Source of the DNA: Archangium lansingense
GTDB lineage: Bacteria; Myxococcota; Myxococcia; Myxococcales; Myxococcaceae
Direction: 5' to 3'
NCBI RefSeq assembly: GCF_026626635.1
Contig: NZ_JAPNKA010000001.1
Coordinates: forward strand, 7,874,001-7,938,000
Length of the DNA: 64,000 bases
Part shown: positions 26,681 through 35,200 of the stretch, in pieces
How the letters are laid out: every line of letters starts with the position of its first letter
Position numbering within the stretch: the first letter of the stretch is position 1
The notes under the pieces: model-generated
What the model was told of the DNA's origin: nothing
Databases searched by the model: none
Seen by the model: only the letters and a program-made list of their open reading frames with translations
Translations under genes and position numbers: made by a program

Positions 26681-26998
26681 CTAGGTGTCCTGGGGCTCGG
26701 CGGCCTTCTTCAGCCGCTCGAAGTTGTTGTCGATGCCGTGCCGCACGTCCGCGAGCATGTGCACCTCGAACTCCTGGTAGGGGAACGAGGGCCACTCGCG
26801 CAGCCGAGTCAGCAGCGCCTCGTGCGAGTCCGCGTTGAGGATGCACATGCCCATCTTGGGCAGCACGTAATACGCACAGTCCATGGTGCCGTCCGCGAGC
26901 CGCGCGCCGACCCAGTCGCGCACAGCCCGGTTGAGGGCAACCGGATCCGGGGGTTGAGGGCCGCTCTGGCGATCCTTGGCGAAGATGAGGAACTTCAT
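26681..26998 (-). CDS. Small dimeric alpha/beta-barrel protein (YCII / muconolactone isomerase-like)
   Basis: A 105-residue protein starting MKFLIFAK, followed by a helix-strand pattern (CAYYVLPKMGMCILNADSHEAL) and a C-terminal FEVHMLADVRHGID segment. The FEV.xLAD ending is typical of muconolactone isomerase-like and YCII-like ferredoxin folds. AAGGAGT lies 9 nt before the ATG. It sits between thioesterase and cupin genes, 42 and 16 bp from them, so it is part of the operon. Small proteins of this fold in such clusters often act as cyclases, isomerases or cofactor-free oxygenases; the specific role here is unknown. Confidence 0.6.
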   Translation of the reverse strand: MKFLIFAKDRQSGPQPPDPVALNRAVRDWVGARLADGTMDCAYYVLPKMGMCILNADSHEALLTRLREWPSFPYQEFEVHMLADVRHGIDNNFERLKKAAEPQDT

Positions 26999-27040
26999 CG
27001 CTCTCGACTCCTTGGGTTGGGAAAACAGTGAAACGTCAGT

Positions 27041-27823
27041 TCATGCGGCTCTGGCGGAGCCTCCAGCGCTCGCGAGCGTCTTGCGCAGCGCCTGGAGGAG
27101 CCCCCGAGGCGTGTCCCGCAGGAAGAAGTGGTCGCCCAGGAAGGCCCGGGCAGTGAAGGGGCCACGCGTCAGCTCGCGCCAGGCGTCCAGGTGGTGCTCC
27201 TGCACGTAGTCCTCGCTGCCGCGGAACGCGAACACGGGGCACTCCAAGGGCACCTCCTCGACGTACTGGTAGCTCTCGCAGATGGCCGTGTCCGCCATGA
27301 GCGAGGGCAGGACGAGCTGCTTCAGCTCCTCGCCCATCGTCTCGGGGATGCCCCGCGCGGTGAGGATGGCACGCACCACCTCCGGATCGGCCTCGTGCGT
27401 CCGGGGCTTGGGCGGGGTTTGCGCCAGCAGTTGCGGCGCGGTGTAGCTGGCGAGGAACAAGTGCGTCGGCCCAGGGAGCCCATGGCGGCGCAGCGCCCGG
27501 GCCAGCTCGAAGCTCAGGAGCGCCCCCATGCTGTGGCCGAACAGGGCGAAGGGCTTGTCCTGCCACGCGCGGACCACGTCCACCAGCCGCTCCACCAGCG
27601 GGGGCAGCTCCGTGAAGGGCGCCTCGCGCAGCCGGTTCTCCCGGCCCGGTAACTGGATGGGGAGCACCTCCACCTCGGGCGCCACGAGCGGCGCCCATGT
27701 GCGGAACAGCGAGGCTCCTCCCCCCGCGTGCGGCAGACAGAACAGGCGAACGCGCGCCTCGGGCCGCGGGGTGTGGTGGGAGATCCAGGACTCGGTGGCG
27801 TCTGCGTTCGGAGGGGACTCCAT
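27041..27823 (-). CDS. Type II thioesterase
   Basis: A 260-residue alpha/beta hydrolase of the GrsT/RifR family. It has LFCLPHAGGGASLF near the N-terminus and the nucleophile elbow Ser98 (FGHSMGA). His232 (LGDHFFL) and an Asp at 205 (RGSEDYV) complete the triad. Such enzymes remove aberrant acyl groups from carrier proteins. It begins 23 bp after the PKS-GT gene, where MESPP at 27,823 is the first sensible start. Because no TE domain ends the assembly line, this stand-alone enzyme might also release the product, although that is not its usual job. Confidence 0.9.
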   Translation of the reverse strand: MESPPNADATESWISHHTPRPEARVRLFCLPHAGGGASLFRTWAPLVAPEVEVLPIQLPGRENRLREAPFTELPPLVERLVDVVRAWQDKPFALFGHSMGALLSFELARALRRHGLPGPTHLFLASYTAPQLLAQTPPKPRTHEADPEVVRAILTARGIPETMGEELKQLVLPSLMADTAICESYQYVEEVPLECPVFAFRGSEDYVQEHHLDAWRELTRGPFTARAFLGDHFFLRDTPRGLLQALRKTLASAGGSARAA

Positions 27824-27846
27824 GGCGTGTCTCGGAAAGGAAGGGT

Positions 27847-30800
27847 TCAGGGAGCGCCCAGGACGCGGCGATAGAGGGCGATGTTGGCGGCGATCATCCG
27901 CTCCAGGCCGAACAGCTCGGCCACACGGCGTTGGCTGGCCTCTCCCAGCTGGCGGGCTCGTGCCGGATCGTTGAGCAGGGAGAGCGTGGCGGAGGCGAGC
28001 TCCGCGACATCCACCTCGCGCAGCTCGCTCCCCGGGACGGGGCGGACGGGGACGTGCAGTCCGGCCTCGCCGTGCTGGACGATCTCCGACAAGCCTCCGA
28101 CGTCGGTGGCCACGATGGGGACACCCGACGCCATGGTCTCGATGGCGGTGTAGCCGAAGGGCTCGTAGATGGAGGGAACCAGCGCCACGTCCGCGATGCG
28201 GTGCAGCAGCCCGAGCTGGGGACGCGGCAGCTTGCCCAGCAGCTTGATGCGGCCGAGCAAGGGCGCGTACTGCTCGCACAGCCGGTGGACCATCTGGGTG
28301 GACTCGCGCGAGTCCGTGCCGCCCGCCAGCAGGTAGACGGTGTCCGGCCTCACGGCGAGCACGCGCTCGGCGGAGGCGAAGAGCGCGGGGATGCCCTTCA
28401 TCGGGTGGAGCCGGCCCGTATAGAGGACGATGCGGTCCCCCGGTCCCGCCACCGTGGAGCGCAGCTTCGCGAAGGCCTCGGCGCTGTGCCGGGACTTCAT
28501 GAAGGGCTCGAGCTCCATGGCGCAGTGGATGGTGTGGAGCCGCTCGGCGGGCAGGCCGTACACCTCGCGAATGAGCGCGCTCATGGACGCGCTCACGGAC
28601 ACGACGTGGGTGCTGCCGTCGTAGAAGCTGCGCTCCTGCTCGATGATCTCCGGATCAGGCTGCTGCCCCCACCACCGCTCCGCGGGCTCGGAGATGTAGT
28701 GGCTGGTGCCGATGACGGGCACGCCGGACTCCCGCCCCAGCCGGCGCGCGGCCTCGTGTGTGTGCCACTGGTGGAAGTGGAGGAGATCAGGCTTCTCCTC
28801 CGCGATGCGCGCTCGTCCGTACTGGTAGAGGTCCTCGTTGAAGGCTCGGATGCCCTGCACCAGGGTCAGGTGCGCCGCCTTGGCGAAGCTCGCCTTGCCG
28901 GGCGGCACCATGTGCACCGTCACGCCGTTGTCCTGGCGCACGACGCGGGCCTCTCCGGGCGTATAGGACAGCACCGTCACCCGGTGGCCCGAGCGAGCCA
29001 GCCCGTTGGCCAGCTCGTACACGTACGTCCCTACCCCGCCCGCAACGTTGGGCGTGTACTCCATGGCCAGGATGAGCACCTTGAGCGGGCGGCCCGTGGT
29101 GGGCACCGCAGCGGGCACGGCCGCCGGTCCCTCCGGTGCTCGGACCGGGGTCTCCTGCTCCTGGAGAGCCGCCAGTGCGCGCACCAGGGCCTCCTTCGTC
29201 GGATCTTCCTCCCGAGGCGCAGAGCCCACTCCCAGCTTGCCGAGGAGCGCCGCGAGCTGGCTGACGGTGGGTGCCTCGAAGAGAGACTGGAGCGGAACCG
29301 CCACGCCAAAGGTGTCGCGCAGCCGTCCGACAACGGCGGTGGCGAGCAGCGAATGGCCTCCCAGGTCGAAGAAGCTGTCGTGGATGCCCACCGGGTCGAT
29401 GCCCAGCACCTCCTGCAGGATGCGGGCGATGGCCTCTTCCTGCTCGGTGCGGGGCGCGACATACGCGGTGCGCAGCGCGGGACGCGGGTGCCGCGACGGA
29501 GAGGCGCTCGGAGCCGCGTTCGCTGGAGGGGCCCCGCTCGCCACTTCCACGGTGGCGCTCTGGGCGACCGCTACCGCCGGGACGTGGGCCGGATCAATCC
29601 AGTAGCGGCGCCGCTCGAAGGGGTACGTCGGCAGCGGCAGGCGCTTTCGGGCCTCGCCGCGGTGGTAACGCTTCCAGTTGGGCTCCACGCCCTCCATCCA
29701 GAGCTTCCCCAGCGCCGAGTGCAGCACGTGCAGATCGGACTGCGTGTCGTCCGGGTGACGCACACTCGTGATGCCCGCCACGTTGATACCGCGCACGGTG
29801 CCGAGCTGGCTGGCGAAGGTGGTGAGCGCTCGGCCCGGCCCGACCTCGAGGAGCACCTGCTCCGGCTGCTGAAGCAGCGTCTCCAGGCCCGCGGCGAAGC
29901 GCACGGCCTGGCGCAGGTGCGTGGCCCAGTACTTGGGCGAGGTGGCCTCCGCCGGGGTAATCCACGTGCCGGTGACGTTGGACACGTAGGGAAGGCGCGG
30001 AGCCTTGAGGGTGAGGCGCCGCACTCGCGCGGTGAACGTCTCGAGGATGGGGTCCATCATCCCCGAGTGGAACGCGTGCGACGTCTTCAGCACCCGGCAG
30101 GCCACCTGCCTGTCGGTGAGCTGAGCCCGGAGCGCCTCCACGGCGGGCGTGGGCCCGGAGACGACGCAGAAGGCCGGAGCGTTGACCGCCGCCAGGGACA
30201 CGTCCGCGGACAGCAGCGGCAGCAGCTCCGCTTCCGGCAGCGCCACGGACAGCATCGAGCCGCCCGGGAGCTCCTGCATCAACTGGCCCCGCGCCGCCAC
30301 CAGCGAGAGCGCGTCCTCCAGGGAGAAGACACCGGCGAGGCATGCCGCGACGTACTCGCCCAGGCTGTGGCCGAGCATTGCCCGTGGCTCCACGCCCCAG
30401 CTCATCCACAGCCGGGCCAGCGCGTACTCCACGGTGAACAGCGCGGGCTGTGCCACCCGCGTCCCCTCGAGCCTGGCCGCGGCCTCGGCAGCGTCACCCT
30501 TCGGGTAGAGCACGTCCCGCAGATCGAAGCCCAGGTGAGATCGCAGCAGCGACGCGCAGGCGTCCACCTGCTCGCGGAAGACGGGCTCGCCGCGGTACAC
30601 GTCCGCCGCCATCTGCACGTACTGGGTGCCCTGGCCCGGGAAGAGGAACACCACGGGCCGCCCCGTCCGCTCCTCGGTGCTGGTGAGCAGGCGGCGAGCA
30701 CGAGACTCGCCCACCAGCGCATCCAGTGCGTCCGGCACGCTGTCGCAGACAACCGCCCGCCGGTGCGGGAAGCGCCGCCGTCCCGCCTGGAGCGTGTAAG

Positions 30801-32250
30801 CCACGTCGGCGAGCGAGGTCGTAGGCCGGGCACGGAGCTGGGCAGCGAGGTTCGCCGTCATCGCGTCCAGTGCAGTAGGCGTCTTCGCGGACAACACCAG
30901 GAGCTGCGTCGCACGAGAGGCCGGAGCACTGTTGCGCGCCGGGGCCTCTTCAAGCACGACGTGGGCGTTGGTGCCTCCCATGCCGAACGAGCTGACCCCC
31001 GCGCGGCGCGGCATGGAGCCGGCCGGCCACTCCTTCAGGTCCGTGTTGACGTAGAAGGGGCCGTTGTCCCAGGGAATGTGAGGGCTGGGCTGCTCGAAAT
31101 TGAGATTGGGCGGCAGCTTCCGATGCCGCAGCGCCAGCACGGCCTTGATGAGTCCCGCCACGCCGGCCGCCGCGTCCAGGTGGCCGATGTTCGCCTTCAG
31201 CGAGCCAATGGCGCAGGAGCGCCTCGGCGCCGCCTTGCCTCCGAAGACCTTGTTGAGTGCCTGGACCTCGATGGGGTCTCCCAGGGAGGTGCCGGTGCCA
31301 TGCGCCTCGATGTACGAGACGGTCTCCGGGGAGACGTCGGCGCTGCCCATTGCCTCGGCGATGACCTCCGCCTGTCCGTCCACGCTGGGCGCGGTGTAGC
31401 CCACCTTGTGCGCGCCATCGTTGTTGACGGCCGAGCCCTTGATGACGGCATGGATGAAGTCGCCATCCGCCAGCGCATCCGACAGGCGGCGCAGCGCCAC
31501 CACGCCCGCGCCGCTGCCAAAGACGATGCCCTTCGCCTGCGCGTCGAAGGGGCGGCAGTACCCATCGGGCGAGAGGATGCCTCCCTCGATGTACGGGTAG
31601 CCGTGCTGCTGGGTGAGGTTGATGGAGACGCCGCCCGCGAGCGCCATGTCGCACTCGCCATTGAGCAGGCTCTGGCAGGCCACGTGAATGGCCACGAGCG
31701 ACGTGGAGCAGGCGCTCTCGATGTTGAAGCTGGGGCCCTTCAGGTCCAGCTTGTAGGAGACGCGGGTGGTGAGGAAGCTGCCGGCGTTGCCCAGGTTGAG
31801 CTGGAGCGGATCCACCGTGTGCCGCACGGCCGGGTTGGAGGCCAGGTTCACCAGCAGGTAGGTGCTCAGAGCCGCCCCGCCGAAGACACCCACGAGGATC
31901 TCTTCATCAGGGGTGCCGCGGTGACCCGAGCCCTCCAGGGCCTCCCAGGCGCACTCCAGGAAGAGGCGCTGCTGAGGGTCCATCAGCTCCACCTCGCGAG
32001 GGGTGTAACCGAAGAAGCCCGCGTCGAAGCGCGTGCAGTCCTCCAGCCGCGCCGCCGCCTTCACGAAGTTCGGCATGCGCAGCAGGGCAGGATCCGCGCC
32101 GAGCGCGAGCAGCTCCTCATCCGTGTACCGGACGATGGACTCGACGCCGTCGCAGATGTTGCGCCAGAACTCGTCGAGGTCCTTCGCGCCCGGGAAGCGC
32201 CCCGCGATGCCAACGATGGCGACTTCCGCGCCCGTTAGGGTGTCCTCCAT
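27847..32250 (-). CDS. PKS module KS-AT-ACP fused to a GT4 glycosyltransferase
   Basis: A 1,467-residue single reading frame. KS occupies about 10-435 (Cys181 in ESACSTSL, His317, His357). AT is about 535-870 (Ser629 in GHSLGEY; HAFHS at 725-729 suggests malonyl-CoA). ACP is about 935-1005 (Ser967 in DLGGHSLLA). An Ala/Pro linker leads to a GT-B glycosyltransferase of family GT4 (about 1055-1460), with MEYTPNVAGGVGTYV at its N-terminus, LYTGRLHPMKG, and the E-x7-E motif EPFGYTAIE at 1363-1371. There is no KR, DH or TE. GT4 enzymes use nucleotide sugars with retention. Placed last, it could glycosylate the ACP-bound or released chain. GGAG lies 9 nt before the ATG; the previous PKS ends 12 bp upstream. 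Confidence 0.9.
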   Translation of the reverse strand: MEDTLTGAEVAIVGIAGRFPGAKDLDEFWRNICDGVESIVRYTDEELLALGADPALLRMPNFVKAAARLEDCTRFDAGFFGYTPREVELMDPQQRLFLECAWEALEGSGHRGTPDEEILVGVFGGAALSTYLLVNLASNPAVRHTVDPLQLNLGNAGSFLTTRVSYKLDLKGPSFNIESACSTSLVAIHVACQSLLNGECDMALAGGVSINLTQQHGYPYIEGGILSPDGYCRPFDAQAKGIVFGSGAGVVALRRLSDALADGDFIHAVIKGSAVNNDGAHKVGYTAPSVDGQAEVIAEAMGSADVSPETVSYIEAHGTGTSLGDPIEVQALNKVFGGKAAPRRSCAIGSLKANIGHLDAAAGVAGLIKAVLALRHRKLPPNLNFEQPSPHIPWDNGPFYVNTDLKEWPAGSMPRRAGVSSFGMGGTNAHVVLEEAPARNSAPASRATQLLVLSAKTPTALDAMTANLAAQLRARPTTSLADVAYTLQAGRRRFPHRRAVVCDSVPDALDALVGESRARRLLTSTEERTGRPVVFLFPGQGTQYVQMAADVYRGEPVFREQVDACASLLRSHLGFDLRDVLYPKGDAAEAAARLEGTRVAQPALFTVEYALARLWMSWGVEPRAMLGHSLGEYVAACLAGVFSLEDALSLVAARGQLMQELPGGSMLSVALPEAELLPLLSADVSLAAVNAPAFCVVSGPTPAVEALRAQLTDRQVACRVLKTSHAFHSGMMDPILETFTARVRRLTLKAPRLPYVSNVTGTWITPAEATSPKYWATHLRQAVRFAAGLETLLQQPEQVLLEVGPGRALTTFASQLGTVRGINVAGITSVRHPDDTQSDLHVLHSALGKLWMEGVEPNWKRYHRGEARKRLPLPTYPFERRRYWIDPAHVPAVAVAQSATVEVASGAPPANAAPSASPSRHPRPALRTAYVAPRTEQEEAIARILQEVLGIDPVGIHDSFFDLGGHSLLATAVVGRLRDTFGVAVPLQSLFEAPTVSQLAALLGKLGVGSAPREEDPTKEALVRALAALQEQETPVRAPEGPAAVPAAVPTTGRPLKVLILAMEYTPNVAGGVGTYVYELANGLARSGHRVTVLSYTPGEARVVRQDNGVTVHMVPPGKASFAKAAHLTLVQGIRAFNEDLYQYGRARIAEEKPDLLHFHQWHTHEAARRLGRESGVPVIGTSHYISEPAERWWGQQPDPEIIEQERSFYDGSTHVVSVSASMSALIREVYGLPAERLHTIHCAMELEPFMKSRHSAEAFAKLRSTVAGPGDRIVLYTGRLHPMKGIPALFASAERVLAVRPDTVYLLAGGTDSRESTQMVHRLCEQYAPLLGRIKLLGKLPRPQLGLLHRIADVALVPSIYEPFGYTAIETMASGVPIVATDVGGLSEIVQHGEAGLHVPVRPVPGSELREVDVAELASATLSLLNDPARARQLGEASQRRVAELFGLERMIAANIALYRRVLGAP

Positions 32251-32262
32251 GAAGTGTGTCTC

Positions 32263-35200
32263 CTACTTCGTATCCAGTTTGCGCAGGAGCCGATCCCTGC
32301 GCTGGGCGCCACGGGTGCGGCGCTCCGTAAAGGTGGGGGCCGCTTCAGGCTCCGGGCCGCCGCCCAGCAGCCGGGTCAGCGCACCCAGGGTGGGGTTCTC
32401 GAAGAGGCTGACGGTGGGCAGGTCCACGCCCAGCGTGCGCTTCACCTCTGCGATGACCTTCAAGCCAATGAGCGAGTTGCCGCCCAGATCGAAGAAGTTG
32501 TCGTGAGGGTTCACCCGCTCGACGCCCAGCAGCCGCTGCCAGATGGACGCCAGCTTCTGTCCCAGGTCTCCACCTGCCGGAGCGCCCGCAGCGGCGTCCA
32601 CATCCCCGTCGGCCACCGCCGAGGACAAGGCGTCACCGAGAGAGGCCGTCACGTCCTGGAAGAGGGCGGGACCGTTCGCGAGCACGGCGGAGAAGTCCTG
32701 CGTGGACACCAGCACCTGGGGCAGCCCCGCACTCAGGACGCGGTCGAACACCTGGAGGCCCTCGGTCGAGCTCAGGGCGTGCTCGAGCAACGCGTCACGC
32801 AAGTGCTTCAGCGAGTCCGGCATGGCGGTGGTGACGGCCTGGCCCACTTCCTTCCACGTGTCCCAGCCCACCGCGAACACCGGCCCGTCGCCCTCGGCCG
32901 CGCGCTGCTGGGCGAAGGCATCCAGGAAGGCATTGGCCGCGCAGTGCTCCACCTGTCCGAAGTCTCCGACGATGGCTGTCCGCGACGAGCACAGCAGGAA
33001 GAAGTCGAGCGGCGTGCCGCGCAGCAGCGTGTGCAGCACCCACGTGCCCCGGATCTTCGGCTGGAAGACGGAGGCCACGGCCTCGGCCGTCTTGAACTGG
33101 CTCAGCCCGCCCGCTGGCACACCCGCGGCATGGATGACGCCGTGGAGCTCGCCGAAGGTGTCCCGAGCCTGCTGAAGCACGGCCTCCATCCGCGAGGCGT
33201 CCCCCACGTCCGCGCGCAGGACAAGCACCTCCGCGCCCAGGGACTCCAGCGTCCGGAGCTGCTGGATGCGCCGGCTCGTCGCGTCGGCCTCACCATGCGT
33301 GGCGAGCCAGCCATCCCACTCCGTGCGCGCGGGGAACGAGGAGCGGCCGACCAGCACGAGCCGCGCCTGGACCGTGCGCGCAAGGTGCTCGGCGAGCACC
33401 AGACCGATGCCACCGAGGCCGCCAGTAATGAGGTAGGTGCCACGCTGCCGCAGCCGGGGGGCCGCGGGAGGCAGGCGCACGGGCTCGAAGCTCTGCTCCC
33501 AGCGGTGATGTCCCCGCAGGGCCACTGTCGCGCCCGCCGCCGGTACGGACAGCTCCGCGAGCAGCCGCGTGACCAGGGCGTCCGTGCGCTCCGTCGAGCC
33601 CTCCAGCTCCACGTCGATGCTCCGGCACGTCAGCCGCGGCATCTCGCGGGGGAGCACGCGGCAGGGACCCAGGACGGTGGCCTTGTCCGGGCACAGCGAC
33701 TCGTGGCCGGTAACGGCCTGCACGCCGGTGGAGAGGACGTCCAGGTGCCGCGCGGCAGGAGGCAGGGCCCCCAGCGCCTGGGCCAGAAGGAGCAGGCTGT
33801 CAAAGCCGAGCTGCTGCACACGCGCTCGTCCCGCCTCTCCGGGCTCCGGCTCGCCCACGCTCCACAGGTGGACGATGCGCTCGGGCAGCCGCTCCTCCTC
33901 GGAGAGCGAGGCCAGCAGCGTGGAGTAGTCCTCCCGGCGGTGGGGCTGAAGCTCATAGGCCCCCTCCCCCGCTCTGCAGAAGGACTCGCCAGCCGAAACG
34001 GTGATGACGGTGTGACCAGCGTCCTGGAGCCGGCGGGCCAGCAGATGTCCGAGCCCGTGCGAGTCCACGAAGAGCAGCCAGCGCTGCGGCTCGGCCTTCG
34101 CGGGCGGAGCGGGCGGCAGAGCACGCTTCCACGACGGCAGGTAGAACCAGTCCGAGACCTCCGGCCGCTTCTGGAGCGAGGCCGCCGGCGAGGACGTGTG
34201 CACGGGGCGCGGGTCCATCCAGTGCCGCCGCCGCTCGAAGGGATAGGTGGGCAGCACGACGTACCGCCGCCGCTCGCCCTCGTGGACGCGCGCCCAAGGG
34301 ACGCGAACACCCGCCTGCCATAGCCTCCCGAGGGTGGTCAGCAGGAAGGCGCCATCGGACTGGTTCTCGCGCGGGGAGCGCATGGAGGCCGCCGTGATGA
34401 CGGTGGACGCGCGATCGATCTGCAGCCGAGCCAGCGAGCTGAGCGTGCGGCCGGGGCCCACCTCCAGCAGCACGTGCTTCGGCTCGGAGAGCAACGTCTG
34501 GATGCCCTGGCCAAACCGCACTGTCTGCCGCAGGTGGCGCACCCAGTAGTCCGGGCTCGTCGCCTCGGCCGGAGTGATCCACGTTCCGCTCACGCCAGAG
34601 ACGAAGGGCCGCGTGGGGGCGCTCAGCTTGAGCTTCGCAACGAAGGCCCCGAAGGCCGGCAGGATGGGCTCCACCAGGTGCGAGTGGGCCGCCACGTCGA
34701 TGTGGAGGCGGCGGAACTCGATCCCCCGAGTGCCCAGCTCCGCGACGAGCCGCTCCACCGCTGCGCTATCACCCGCGACCACGCACTGCTCCGGCCCGTT
34801 GAGCGCCGCCAGCGAGAGGTGATCGCCCAGCAGCGGCCGCATGTCCTGCTCGGACAGGGACACGCTCACCATCTCGCCCCGAGGCAGCTTCTCGAAGAGG
34901 CGCCCGCGCTCGCACACCAGCGCCAGCGCATCTTCCAGCGAGAAGACGCCCGCCAGGCAGGCCGCGACGTACTCGCCCACGCTGTGGCCGATCATCGCCC
35001 GCGGCTCGATGCCCCAGGACATCCAGAGGCGCGCCAGGCAGTACTCGACGACGAAGAGGGCGGGCAGCGCGGTGGAGGTCCGCGTCAGCTTCGCCTCCGC
35101 CTCCTCGGCCGTCTTGGCCGGGTAGACGATGTCGTGCAGCGCCAGGCCCGCGCTGCGCCGCAGCAGGGCAGCGCACTTGTCGAAGTGCTCGCGGAAGACG

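Noticed and set aside
27824..28279. Extension of the thioesterase reading frame upstream to 28,279.
   Set aside because: That part overlaps the GT4 domain of the PKS gene in another frame and is Arg/Pro-rich; the family starts at 27,823.
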